Origin: Sympetrum striolatum
Taxonomy: Eukaryota; Arthropoda; Insecta; Odonata; Libellulidae
Reading direction: 5' to 3'
Assembly (NCBI GenBank): GCA_947579665.1
Contig: OX388350.1
Span: forward strand, 27,747,393 to 27,811,392
Length of the DNA stretch: 64,000 nucleotides
Shown: positions 35,645 through 46,459 of the stretch, piece by piece
How the letters are laid out: each line of letters starts with the position of its first letter
How positions within the stretch are numbered: position 1 is the stretch's first letter
The notes under the pieces: model-generated
Database searches by the model: none
What the model was told of the DNA's origin: nothing
Seen by the model: the letters and a program-made list of their open reading frames with translations, nothing else
Position numbers and translations under genes: made by a program

Positions 35645-35705
35645 TAATACGTCAATATTTCGGCGAGACTGAGATGAAAAGTCTCCTATTCTAACCATAG
35701 TCTAA
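35645..35705 (-). mobile_element. LINE family B 3' end, fragment
   Basis: TACGTCAATATTTCGGCGAG then ACTGAGATGAAAAGTCTCCT matches the family B terminus. It touches the 5' break of the family A LINE, suggesting one element landed in or beside the other. Confidence 0.6.
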
Positions 35706-35709
35706 ACTA

Positions 35710-36960
35710 AAACTAAAAGTTGAGAAGGAACATGAAAAAATGAAAATACGCAATCAATAAGTAGATGTATTTGGTGCATCAATTGTAGGAATGTAGTTAA
35801 TCAATCAGCTGTGCCCTCTAAATGCTGCGTTCCACGGCGAATTAATTCTGAAATGAGAAGAAGTCATCCAACGGTTCAATCTATGAGTGTAGTAAGTTAC
35901 TGTTTAAGTTTCAGGAGCCTGTTTAATGAACAAATGAAGTTAAAGCTCTAATTTCGGAGTATATTGTAAAAAATGTTAAAAAGCGATTAAATTCCTTTTT
36001 TGCCTAGTAGAAGGATAGGAGATGTAAGAGCGAAACTCTATAAAACATAGATTGAAATTCAGTCAATTTAATGAGATGTGAATTTATAGATCAAGAGACT
36101 TCATCTAGTAAATAACTTTTATTTTAGACTGAAGCTGATGTTTATCATTTACGTCATCATGCCCCCTGCCATTATGTGGGAGTCACTTTCACATCCAATT
36201 TTATATTATTACTTCCATTTCCGGTGTTGAGGAATAATCATGGAAATAAAACTGTATCGCTTTCCGAAGTTCCTTAAATTAGTAAGCTTCCGTTAGTTCG
36301 CTTATCGTATGGTCGCTGCTGAGTTTCCGCTGTTATAAGAACGTGCGAAATTATAATGTGAATTCGATTAATATTTATATTTTGGGTCGGGAAAAATGCT
36401 TTATCTTCGATAATGTATTATATGCCTTCCAGGGAGCATCCATTTTTTCATTAGCTATCTGTAATCAATGTTAGCAGCATTTTCAACGTAACTTCAGTTT
36501 CTTTGATCGATTGGGGAGTGCTTCAGGATCTCTGTTATTGCGTGGATTTGGTTAGAGCATCAACCATTTATTTTCTGATTTTGCAATCTCAATTTCGCTT
36601 CTCTCTCAAGCTTCAAGAGAAACGTCAGACATTCTTGTTCCCCAGAGAATCCAGAGAAGATTATTTGGAAAAGGCGGAAAATGAATATTCTTAATAGTGA
36701 AAGCTCTTTTATGTTGAAACTTCCATTACATTTGCCTATGAGACGAATTTCGTCATTATTGAAATTTTTATTCGAATTTCGAGAGATAATGTTATTGTTA
36801 TCACTCCCATCGAATCATTTCCAGTGTTTATTTTTGATAAATTCCACCTATTACTTTTGTATTAACGTAATCTTTAAGTTAAATCCTTATCCTCGAAATG
36901 CTTTTTGGTAGAAAAATTGGATTCCATTCAAGAACAGTCTCAAGGAAGAATGGACATATA
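35710..36960. other. AT-rich non-coding DNA
   Basis: No gene found. Overlapping frames at 36503-36911 lack motifs. Confidence 0.45.
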
Positions 36961-36973
36961 AAAATCTGATCTT

Positions 36974-37044
36974 ACATGACGGGACTCGAACCCGGAATTT
37001 CCAACAGCCAGTCGGTTGCTCTATTCCATTGAGCTAACCGGACA
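36974..37044 (-). repeat. tRNA-like SINE head (or tRNA pseudogene)
   Basis: On the minus strand: TGTCCGGTTAGCTCAATGGA (acceptor and A box), a 7-base loop CTGGCTG between weakly paired stems, then TCCGGGTTCGAGTCCC (T arm and B box). The acceptor stem does not close (3' side CATGT), so a working tRNA is unlikely. If read as a tRNA the anticodon would be GGC (Ala). The sequence after it on the minus strand (CATTCTTCCTTGAG) resembles that after the 37674 copy (CGTTCTTCCTTTGG), which favours a SINE with a body. Confidence 0.65.
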
Positions 37045-37065
37045 CAAAATTCTATCATGCTATTT

Positions 37066-37610
37066 GGGGGCGTCCATTAATTACGTGAGGCGTTTAGGGG
37101 GGCGGGGGGTTAAACCGAATCTCACTCACTCTCACATGGGGGAGAGGGGGTGTTCTCGCAAAGATTACGTAATTTTTTATCCGCAAGAAACAATGTAGAA
37201 TTATGAGATAACTGGGTTAAATTGAGTAAAACGTGTTTCTCTACTAAAATATGACTAAATTTTACGCAATAATATTTATCACGGATATGCGAGCGCCACA
37301 AAGTAGCATAGTCGATTCTTTAACCACCGGCTTCGATTTTTTCATTGTGATTTTAGACTACGATTTCAGTAGTCTTAAATACTATTCTCAACTAGTCCTA
37401 AATAAAAATAATTAAATAAATTACGTTTTTTTGAATAAATCCAATACAATGAAGCATAGATTAACATATTTACACTGAAAACACGCATTTTGAACAATCT
37501 CACGTGAGATTAGAGGAGGGGGTCGAGCCAAATCTCACGATATCTCACTATGGGAGAGGGAGGGGTCAAAAAATCGCAAAAATCACCTCACGTAATTAAT
37601 GGATGCCTCC
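37066..37610. mobile_element. non-autonomous DNA element with inverted termini and repeated G-rich module
   Basis: The left end GGGGGCGTCCATTAATTACG followed by TGAGGCG and the right end CACCTCACG then TAATTAATGGATGCCTCC are inverted copies over about 25 bp. Inside, a G-rich module (AATCTCACTCACTCTCACAT then GGGGGAGAGGGGG at 37118-37150; AATCTCACGATATCTCACTA then TGGGAGAGGGAGGGG at 37535-37567) is present twice in the same direction. Two readings are possible: one 545-bp element, or two short elements of about 125 bp that each lost one end. No transposase code is present. A related terminus sits at 18760. The superfamily is unknown to me. Confidence 0.65.
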
Positions 37611-37673
37611 TAAGGGATGCTTAGCAGGCAAAGGCATTGTGATTCGTCTAACTGAGACATGTTAGAATATTAT

Positions 37674-37746
37674 GCTCGGATATCTTAACTGAATAGAGCA
37701 ACCGCTCGGCAATTGGGAATTCTAGGTTCGAGTCCCGGTCCAGTCA
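37674..37746 (+). repeat. tRNA-like SINE head, inverted relative to 36974-37044
   Basis: GAATAGAGCAACCGCTCGGC and ATTCTAGGTTCGAGTCCCGG correspond to GGAATAGAGCAACCGACTGG and ATTCCGGGTTCGAGTCCC in the minus-strand copy. The D arm is degraded (TATCTTAACTGAATAGAGC). Not a working tRNA. Confidence 0.65.
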
Positions 37747-37749
37747 AAC

Positions 37750-38520
37750 TTTTTTCATCACCGTTCTTCCTTTGGATTTTCCTAGATGTACGTCTTTATC
37801 TGCTCAATCACGTTCACTGATTACCGTTTATTATGAAAGGTTTTATCGCTATCGTCTTTGTCTCCAAACTTCTGGGATACTCGTTATTATTGGATTTTCA
37901 CCCTTAAACCAGACTTTAAAGAATGAGGCACGAATCGTGCCATATAATTCATCAATATCGTAACCATCGTGTATCGATAAGCATCTTTTATATGTTGAAC
38001 CTTTGCAGTACCATTTATTTGCCTCTAAAGCTATCCTAGTCGAGGTACCAGAAGTCAATGGCAACTATTAATCACATATCGGACATGTTCAGTATCTATC
38101 CGCAGGAAAACTTCGTGTTGTGTTAACTGCTCACGATAATCGTTTTTCCTATTGGTAGACAGTCGAGGAATGTAATTTTAAATGTATGATTCTCCTTTGA
38201 TCAAGATCACCTTCGTATTTTTGCACATAAATTTCCCCGTTTGAAACTCAGCAGGAATCTTGTCATTTAGAGCGGATTCTTGGCTTTTAATGGTATCTTG
38301 CGTGTTTGGGAGGGATTAATCATCTGAAATGTTTCACTTCGAAGGCTGTACCTGTCTTTAGAGTAAATCTAACCACTATCGCTTACCTCATCATCCCCAC
38401 GTAGCAACTTTTCCTTTACACTCCACCCTACCAATCATATATTGCCTAATCGTTTAATATTTTACTATTAGATGTACATTCTCTTTTATTTTTTCTTATA
38501 TAAATTTACAATTATTGAGG
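37750..38520. other. non-coding DNA
   Basis: The start may contain the SINE body of the copy at 37674. No gene recognised. Confidence 0.4.
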
Positions 38521-38524
38521 AAAA

Positions 38525-38700
38525 TGGTTAGGATAGCTTCACTCATAAGGGCATTCTCACGGGAAAAATTCCAAGGAAAAACGGAATCCCGGATTCGATT
38601 CCTGCTTCCGTCTCACTATTTTTTTCAAGTCAGTTTTTCCTTTGCATAGATTGAGTAAAAGTAACCTATACATACTTTGGATAGGTGCGTTTTTTCTGTT
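38525..38700 (+). repeat. possible SINE
   Basis: GGTTAGGATAGCTTCACTCA (A-box-like) and, about 50 bp later, CCCGGATTCGATTCCTGC (B-box-like), followed by a body with TTTTTTTCAAGTCAGTTTTT. Similar in layout to the other SINE heads here. Confidence 0.4.
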
Positions 38701-38771
38701 CTTAAAGGAATTAGTCATTAAAATAATAGCATTAATGTGCGACGGCTGTACTTTGCGGAACACCATTATAA

Positions 38772-38845
38772 ATATGTTACAGAAATAATTTTTTTTTTCT
38801 TTAGGGCCGAAACCGGTTGAAATAAAAATTCTGTTATGGAACCTA
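38772..38845 (+). other. hammerhead-like 3' core within an imperfect inverted repeat
   Basis: GGGCCGAAACCGGTT (38804-38818) contains the GAAA box and the ACCGGT mini-stem followed by T at the expected cleavage position. GTTACAGAAATAATTTTTT (38776-38794) on the left pairs imperfectly with AAATAAAAATTCTGTTAT (38820-38837) on the right, the position of stem I. The CTGANGA box that should precede stem II is absent, so this copy is a degraded relic. Confidence 0.45.
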
Positions 38846-38849
38846 CAAA

Positions 38850-39720
38850 GTTATATTTCTCTGACATCTTGAATTTACTGAAACCCCTGGTCTCCTAAAA
38901 CATATCTGCGGAATTTCCTTGATCTTTACTTAATTTTATATTGATTGATACCGGTTGTCAGGAATTAAATGTGAATTAGGTACGCGTTTTAAAAAGTCAA
39001 ATTAATCAAATTGACAAAAAATCAAAGACGCAATGTCAGGCTTGACCTGTTGTTATTGGTTAATCTGCATCTTTTTGGAAAATCAATATCTGAATTCATT
39101 ATATAATATTTGTGAGCGCAATACGGTGATGTTTACAAATAAACACATTGAATTTTCCATTCCCGTTATTTTGGGTAGTGATGATGAATAGCTTTTTTTG
39201 AAAAATCCCTTTTTCCCCAGAAAATTCTTACATACGTTACTTACATGTGGTCGTAAAAAAAGAAAAATCTACTCTTCCTTCAGATAAATTTTCATGAGAA
39301 TGGTGTTCATGAAAACGGCTATATGTATATTCGTATTCAAGTGACTTATAAAAGGGATAGCATTAAATTTCTGCTGGTAATTTTAGGACTGTCCCAAATT
39401 GAATGATTAGCATAAATTATTTGAAGAATAATGTTGGAGTTTTGTTGGGCCAATGAATTAATTTTCTTCTTTTGATTTTGAATTTCTTACGTTTGTCTTG
39501 TCTTTCACGATAATTGTTTTATCGAGTATTCCTTGGTGGGTATCTCTTTGTTCATTAGATGGTGTTACCCTCTCAGATTTCAGTCATTCCCAACTATATT
39601 TATCCATCCAATGCTCCTTTGCAAATTCAATTTTCGGCAGCTTAATTGTTTTGGACCTATGATCTCTAGTTTCATCTGATTTCTAGTTTCATTTTATCTC
39701 AAGTGATCTGATTTCATCAC
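38850..39720. other. AT-rich non-coding DNA
   Basis: No gene recognised. The latter part may be an eroded internal region of the LINE whose 3' UTR follows, but no reverse-transcriptase motif is visible. Confidence 0.35.
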
Positions 39721-39724
39721 TAAA

Positions 39725-39995
39725 TATAGTTTTCCTATTTGTAGGTTTCGCAGGTTTTTCACTCCCCCATTTTTGTGGTTGTTTTCCTGAGTTGTAAATT
39801 TTTTCCTAAGCTCTTAGCTTACGTTTTTTAAAACCAAAAAGTAAATTTCTTCTTTGTACTTTTTCTATCTATCTCTTTTTTTACATTTTTATGACGAAGT
39901 GTTTGATGTAAGAAGAAGCTTTATAATCTCAATCTTGCCTTAAATAAAGTCCTTTTATTATTATTGTAATTATTATTATAATTATTATTTTTTTA
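39725..39995 (+). mobile_element. LINE family B 3' UTR copy, plus strand
   Basis: GCAGGTTTTTCACTCCCCCA, TTTTTGTGGTTGTTTTCCTG, TTTTTTCCTAAGCTCTTAGC and TTTTAAAACC match the reverse complement of 40225-40325. It ends CTCAATCTTGCCTTAAATAA then AGTCC and a (TTA)n tail. It forms an inverted pair with the copy that starts at 40072. Confidence 0.75.
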
Positions 39996-40071
39996 GTTTA
40001 TAAGATGAATGTATATTGCAAGATTGATCCCTCGGTTTTATACGGAGATACGTTTTCTGTCGGCATAATAA

Positions 40072-40500
40072 TTATTATTATTAGGGGTCTTTATTATAGG
40101 CGAGATTGAGACTAAAAAGTCTCCTCTTCCATCTAACCTGTCGTTAAGTTGTTACATTATTATAAGCATATTACATGTATCTATGAAAACTTAGAGGAAA
40201 ATGGAAGAAAATGTAGGAAGGGATTGCGGATGTTAAAAAACCTAAGAAAAGCTTAGGAAAAAATATCCGCTGCAGGAAAGCACCCACAAAGAAGGGGGGT
40301 GCAAAACTACCGATAGCAAAAACTAAAAGACACTAAAGAAAACAATGTGCATATAACCTGGAAAATTACAAGAAATGTTAGAGACAGTTAGAGATAGTTA
40401 ATTAACAAGACAAGTAATGAAAGTTGATAAAAAATGAAATGCAGAGAATACAGTAAGTAGATACATAAATAGAGAATAATCGCATTGTACATACATTTCA
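40072..40500 (-). mobile_element. LINE family B 3' UTR copy, minus strand
   Basis: The best-preserved family B end: (TAA)n tail on the left, then GGGGTCTTTATTATAGGCGA, GATTGAGACTAAAAAGTCTC, and further right GGATTGCGGATGTTAAAAAA and GGGGGGTGCAAAAC. On the element strand it contains two potential RNA hairpins, GCACCC / GGGTGC and CCTAAG / CTTAGG. No coding sequence remains. Confidence 0.8.
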
Positions 40501-40554
40501 ATCGTTCATACTTATAAAAGCATGCTAGTATGATGCACACGAAAGAGCTATTTA

Positions 40555-40800
40555 CGTACAAATTTCGTATTTTCGTGCTTTAATTGTGAAACCGTCCCTC
40601 TTGTTGGCGGAGAAAGAATCCGTCTGCGAGTGAATCTCATTTTAATTAAGGAGAGAGGCTGCGCAGGCAATCGATGAATCCCGGCTGTTTTCTTTTCTCA
40701 GATATTCTGCTCCTGCGATTATCTGATGCGGACACAATCTGGCGTCGGGAAAAGAAAACATAATTCCCTCAGCTTTTAAAGAAGTCCAAATTTGGATATC
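40555..40800. promoter_or_regulatory. GC-richer unique block, possible conserved non-coding element
   Basis: A block with balanced composition containing TTTAATTGTGAAACC, TTTTAATTAAGGAG, GGCAATCGATGAATC and GCGATTATCTGATGCGG. These include homeodomain-like TAAT and GATA-like words. No repeat partner in the window and no reading frame. Function is inferred from composition only. Confidence 0.25.
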
Positions 40801-40974
40801 TCGGTGCATTCTTGCTAACGTGTCTCATATTTGGGTAGAAATCTGACATACCGAAAGCAAGAGGCTATTTCGGAAAGACCGTATCTCCACTCTGAAGAAA
40901 TTTTGCCTTCTTTTGAATTAAATACATATTTTCAAAAAGAGTTGTATTGGAATTTGGTTCGCGTAGATCGAGGG

Positions 40975-41045
40975 TACTCAACCGTTTTTGGTGCCGGGGC
41001 AGCCAAGGGCGTCTCTGAAAGCGAAGCGGGTACCGCATAACATTT
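40975..41045 (+). mobile_element. possible hAT-like terminus fragment
   Basis: GAGGGTACTCAACCGTTTTT followed by GGTGCCGGGGC resembles the common hAT terminus CAGGGGTTCTCAACCTTTTT. No partner end was found nearby. Confidence 0.3.
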
Positions 41046-41049
41046 CCGT

Positions 41050-41590
41050 CCAAGGTGATATTCAGGCCATCCTTAGTAATATTACCACTTTATTAGTTAA
41101 CCGTAGGTCGTTTGAAAAAACGCTCCTGGGTAAATAAGATCGAGAAATTTACAACGTATTTCTCGATCTTTATTTTTTTACATTTTCATTACAATCTCAT
41201 AAAGTGTGAAAGTCTTTATCCCCGAAGATGATTTAATTACGGGGAATAAAACTGGTATGAAGATTATTGCTGCATGTGCACCGCTGCGTTCCGAAAAGCA
41301 GCATTTAGTCAGTGAATAAGGGAATTTGATACCCTGATAATCTGAGCCAAGCTGAATCTTCGCATTTGCATTATGAACAAAATATGACATAGGTACACCG
41401 CATAGGTGCCGCGTCTTATTAATTTAGACAGAGGCGATAAGTGGGATAATGTTCAGTTACGCCATCACCCTCGATGGTTACGAAATCTAAATCTAGACCA
41501 ACCAAGTTTCTGATCCCTTCCCCGCCGAACCTCCACTGTACCCTAGTGCTAGTGCAATCCCAAGAAATACTGTTGTAGCAAATAAATAAA
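41050..41590. other. non-coding DNA
   Basis: Contains an inverted repeat GATCGAGAAATTTACAACGT / ACGTATTTCTCGATCTT around 41139-41171 (arms AGATCGAGAAAT and ATTTCTCGATCT), a clear short hairpin. No gene. Confidence 0.55.
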
Positions 41591-41594
41591 TCTT

Positions 41595-41815
41595 TTCACC
41601 AGAAGCTTGGCGGGCACTGTGCAAGGTCGCTTAGAGCACCAAGTTGAGTATCCCGGGCGTAGATCAACGAAGAGGTCATCATCCAGGGCTCCGGATAGCC
41701 ATGTGGGCATCGAGGTCAGCTTTGATGAAAGTGGCCCCGGGTTCGATCCACGATGGTAGCCCACGTGCGAAATACCTAAGCTATCGAAGCAATTTTAACA
41801 ATACTACTACTATAA
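41595..41815 (+). repeat. probable SINE
   Basis: GTGGCCCCGGGTTCGATCCA (41731-41750) is a strong B box. A GC-rich head with CGCTTAGAGCACCAAG (41629-41644, A-box-like) lies upstream at a larger than usual distance, and a body ends with (TAC)n-like ATACTACTACTATAATC at 41801-41817. Reverse-strand translation gives GSNPGPLSS, typical of SINE heads. Confidence 0.5.
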
Positions 41816-41819
41816 TCAA

Positions 41820-44670
41820 TACGTCCTAGCTGTACTTCGTGGAACAACATCTTAAGTTGAATGAAAAACTTAATACTATTACTATCATCATGCAAAGGTA
41901 CAGAGCTCACTGAAGCTCGCGTTTTCCAGTTAGCAATTATTTTTGCAGCATCAACCGGAAGAAGACTTTTGGCTCCTTATGTTCCAAGAACAGCGTTATT
42001 AGGAGCGAGTATTAGTCATATTTTACTCTAATTATTTTTAACCTCGTGAGGAAATAAAATTACTCGTGTCTTATATAACGAAGCTGTCCCATAATTGCCG
42101 TGGAAGAAAATGGTGCGCAAATTATGATATTTGATACTTATGGAACGAAATTAACTTTTTAATGCATGCGTACCATTCATAATGAGAAATATTTTCACTC
42201 ATTATAAATTTGAATTTGACTGACAAGGGGAACACTAGGGGTGAGTATCACAAATTCGCTTAAGACTTTCAGAGTACGTTTCCATTTCAACAATAATTAT
42301 GTATAACTAGATTCGTGTCATGCATTTCCTATGCAGAAACATTTATAGCGACCTGGAGCTGAATTCAGGGTTTTTTTGGAAAACTTTCAGGGCATATATA
42401 AGTAAACATAAGCCAAAATCCTCATATCTAACTATAAACGTCTTCATAATCGGAAACTGCTTTAAAAAATCTTTAATTATCCGCAATACATTTCTTAATG
42501 CACGATTCGTTCCCTCATAATTCATAAATTATTGCGTTAAGTCATTCACTATGAGTGAACGAAGTGATTGACTGGGAATATGATAATCTGTGTAGAGAGC
42601 CGCAAAAAAACAGTCCTCGGATTGGTAACCTCTGGTATTGTTACGAAGATTTTATTCTAAGCTTACTTTCATATAACTTCAGTGGTACTATTTGCGTACA
42701 TCTGAAGCGGAATATCAAAACAGTAATTGTCAGTCACAGCTGAAGGATATCCGTAAATGAGTAGTACGCAGTATCAGAGAAAGATGGAGAATCACTCCAA
42801 CTTGGGAATAAATTTAACCAGTTTGTGAAATAAATTTGAGAATTTTATGGGTACTTTGTATCTACAACAGTTCAAATGACCATGCTGGTGTTGATAGCGC
42901 ATTTTGTCGAAGAAGCTTGCACGAGATTTCAAAATCTAGTATGAGATAATTTTATCGGTTAATTTACTTGGCGATTAAAATTAATGATACAATGATTTGG
43001 GGATTATTGATGTTACAATATTTCCCTCGAGAATAGAGAAGTTTATTGCGATTTAGATCCACGATGTGAGATAAGGACTTAACACGTAGTAAAAGACCCC
43101 TTACGAAAGATGCCTATCTGTAGGTCCATTCTTAGAATAATTCATAGAAACAGTCACGCTTGGAAGTCCGTGAATTTCTCCATTGCTCAGAGCTCTGCAT
43201 CACCTGCTTACAAAATTAGTTTCTCCGGGCTATCGGAGAAATTAAAATTTACAGATATTTTTTATTTATTTTTCTTAACTCGATTTCGAATTAGCTTCTG
43301 AAATCATCATATTCTTCACATTGCATATTGCAATAGATGGGTTATGATGACCGCATGTAAATTATTTCTATTGAACGCTCCTTTCTTTGAGTTTCAATCT
43401 CGAATATTGTCGTATTCTATGTATTTACTTGAATAGTGTTCGTGTAATCAGTAGAGACATACAGATGAGAGCAGTCCATATGTACGTCTCCTTCTTCGTT
43501 ATGATACTGACCAAGGCAGTAATTTAAGTGTTACCCATGACGTATTATCTAAATGCTGTTTAATGTATAATGTGTAATGGCAGGTATGTTGATAAAAACA
43601 AGTTAAATTTATTTGAAAATTTTATGAACATCCCTTGTCGAATAAAGAGTCGATATTTTGCGTTCTTCTTGCGCGGTAATTAGTCTATCAGATTTCCTGA
43701 GAAATATTAGAAAAGTTGATTTTAGGTTGATATAAGAAAGATTTAATTTCTTCTTGGTCGATACGTAGTAATATCGTAGAATGGAATCGAACTAAAAGGT
43801 ATAATTATTCCTTTTATAAATTTTATTTAGTTAAAAATTTTAACTTAATTTTAAGTTAAATAATTTGTCTTTTGATAAATGATCGTGGACAGCGTACCTT
43901 TTATTATTTTTTTCTGGAATTTGTTTCTTTCACTTCCTTTTGAATGCCATAAAAGTAATTATTCTTATGCTTCTTGTACTGCGCCTACGGAGACTTTTCC
44001 TCTTATAACAGTCGGTGAGAAAAACCAGGGAATACCATCCCCCTTCAGATATGAAGCCTCATTCCCATCAGGATTCAGGACTTTAGTTAGACAGGACTTA
44101 AAGATGTCAGTGATGTAGTAGTAACCTGGAGGCTGATGACTTAACAGACTGACAGAATATATGGCGTTCCTGTGTTTCGCCCGCACAATGAATTTTCAAG
44201 CTTACTTCAGCACAGAAAAGTAGTCGAGGGATATTTCATAGCATTCCAATATATTTTGATGAACCGGACAACCAAAGATGGAGCCTTTTTTCGTACGATG
44301 ATCGATTCTCGCTGTCAAAGTTCTGCCCTGATTAGGGCGAATTCCAAGACAAGACATTTGCCATATGAAAAGGTCAACGGTCTTTCTTGTCCTTAAGTGG
44401 CCCTGCGAACGTCAGATCAAGAAGAGATTTCAAGATTGATGGAAAGAGATTCCTTGCTAGATTGGGAAGTAAGTGCATACATCCTCAGTGGACTATTTAG
44501 GAGATAAGTTTTGGGTAGGCAAGTTCATGTAACCATTTCCAATGTTTCCTTCGCGAATCCAGAAACAACCCGTGCAGAGAAAATGGCAATGTTACCATGT
44601 ATGGACAGCGGATTATTTGGAATTGCTTTAGACTGTAAGAGGAATTGCTTGTAATCCTCTGCAGTACTAA
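41820..44670. other. AT-rich non-coding DNA
   Basis: No gene or element recognised. Short frames at 42320-42743 and 43879-44396 carry no family motif. Confidence 0.45.
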
Positions 44671-44676
44671 TATTGT

Positions 44677-44748
44677 CATTAAGAGTTAAAAAAGCTCCAA
44701 ATAGCCGTTTTTTGAAACGACGGCTATTAGCTTTCTTAACTCTTAATG
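44677..44748. repeat. foldback hairpin element
   Basis: CATTAAGAGTTAAAAAAGCT at the left pairs with AGCTTTCTTAACTCTTAATG at the right (one mismatch), and the inner AATAGCCGT / ACGGCTATT pair perfectly around an 11-bp loop. A miniature foldback element or hairpin RNA source. Confidence 0.85.
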
Positions 44749-44754
44749 TTAATA

Positions 44755-45915
44755 ACATAGTCGTGTTCCTTTTTTTCTTTTAGTTACTAAGATTATGTTA
44801 AAAATCTTGATAAAGTCAGAATGATGGGAAACTTAAATAGCTATTCATATAACAATATTATAATAAACCTTGTAAAGGGAATACCGATTTTCTTTCTTTG
44901 ATTGATGAATCAAACATGGGAAAAGTGGAACGGTGACAGTCTACAGAATCACCTTTGGCATGAATACAGAATGAAAGTACGAATTTGATATGGAATAAGT
45001 GGATCAGTTTCCTTTCTGAAAGTTCTTTTATGTGACGAAAGGCACGCGTAGAAAGGCCTTGCTCATTGTGCTTAATCATAATAATAATAATAACCAAGAG
45101 AAATTATAGATGAAAGCTTAGACTTTGCTTTGAAAGAACTCCATTGCAAGATCAACAGAAATTGGGAAAGATGCATTAGAAAAACCAGGAGGTGATGCGA
45201 TTTTTGTGAGAGATGCTCGAGTATCAAAGTAACGGAAAACCAAAGAGCTGGAATTAAGCGTAGGTCGAGATGTACGATGAGACGGTTGTGTATGTCCGGC
45301 CGTGGAATGAAGCAGATACCGAAGAGATTGAGATAAGTTACTTAAGGGAGTTGATTACGAAAAGAGGAGGTGTATGAAAAAGATGGAACAATGGAAGGAA
45401 ATGCATGGAGTGGCTGTTACCCAGTTGTAAAGAACCCGATCTCTGGGCTTTTCTTTAAAGGACAGATCTTGACCTAGGACAAGAGTGAATTCATGGGATA
45501 AAGCGACAATGAATCGCCACTCCTTTAGCTGGTAAAAGCAGTGGGAGTCGGCAAGGATGTGGGTGGTGGCTGCGGAAGCTATTTTCGTGTTAAACCAAGC
45601 AGTAACGACGCAACGCATACCGCCGACCCATTCTGCACGCCATTAAGTTTCCCTTTCCGGTCGCACGTACACGACTATAAACCATCGCTGCCTCAGAAAA
45701 TTCTGCAACGTTTTTAAAGCTACATATACCAACCTCGTTTCCTAAAGATAATGCACTCATGTATTTATATGTGGTTACGTCAGTAGGCTATATTTCTATG
45801 ACGCAATCAAATGATGAACCAAAATTATTATAGTTTGAAAGTTGATGTTCTTTATGATGAAACTTCATTTGCTTGTGAGTTCTCTTTGATAGTTCTCTAT
45901 ATTTTTTCGCTATAT
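44755..45915. other. non-coding DNA, unresolved
   Basis: No gene recognised. A short (AAT)n run lies at about 45078-45093. The interval 45120-45360 has even composition and might be transposon debris, but no motif could be read. Confidence 0.35.
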
Positions 45916-45924
45916 TATTTACAT

Positions 45925-45976
45925 GACCAGAAAGCCAACTTGCATCGTAAACTGATGTAAATAAATAAATAAATAT
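45925..45976 (+). mobile_element. LINE family A 3' end, plus strand
   Basis: AAAGCCAACTTGCATCGTAA then ACTGATG and (TAAA)n matches the reverse complement of 34585-34605 (GGCCAACTTGCAACGTGAAC then TTAAATAAATAAA). Only the extreme 3' end is present. Confidence 0.65.
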
Positions 45977-46072
45977 AGACCTTCGTTTTGGTTGATTGAA
46001 TATTAATCAAAATTTTTTATGAATATTGGTCGAAATTATATCTTTATATTGCGGTGCGTAACCTCTTACCAA

Positions 46073-46231
46073 CTTAATAACAAACAAAAGGGAAAAAGTA
46101 CTTCTTCTACACATAGTTTATTACTTATATTTTGTACTTTTACCTGAAGTTGGCGATTACTCGCGGAAACCGGTCGTTCTTAGTAAACTATCTATCGGAG
46201 AAGTACTTTTTCTTTTTCCTTTGTTGTTAAG
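46073..46231 (+). ncRNA. hammerhead-ribozyme-like motif inside a 50-bp foldback
   Basis: The inner 32 bases (46144-46175) match the plan of a type I hammerhead: CTGAAGT (consensus CTGANGA, last A changed to T), a hairpin GCGA-TTAC-TCGC as stem II, then GAAACCGGTC, in which ACC/GGT would be a minimal stem III and C the cleavage base. Outside it, arms at 46073-46123 and 46181-46231 are imperfect inverted repeats (GGAAAAAGTACTTCT against AGAAGTACTTTTTCT), which would extend stem I after an internal loop. Penelope-like retroelements are known to carry such minimal hammerheads. No Penelope reverse transcriptase is visible nearby. Activity is uncertain because the last A of the CTGANGA box is normally essential. 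Confidence 0.5.
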
Positions 46232-46455
46232 ACGGACTCTTACAACATCAAGACCGTATAGGTTGAATTTATTTACCAACTAATATAACGATTTGGCATG
46301 TAATTTCCAAAGGAGCATTATTAACTAAATTTTAAAACTAGTCAAATTGAATTCATCAGAGGAGAAAGTGTAATCTCAATCTTAGTAATCGATCTACCCA
46401 AAATCTCTAGCGAAAAGAAGTAGATTTCAATAACTATTTAAAAGAAAGGACTCTA
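46232..46455. other. non-coding DNA between two hammerhead-like motifs
   Basis: No gene or element recognised. Confidence 0.4.
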
Positions 46456-46459
46456 AATA

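Noticed and set aside
36974..37044. Functional tRNA-Ala(GGC)
   Set aside because: The acceptor stem does not pair and the anticodon stem is weak; a related inverted copy with a similar downstream body points to a SINE.
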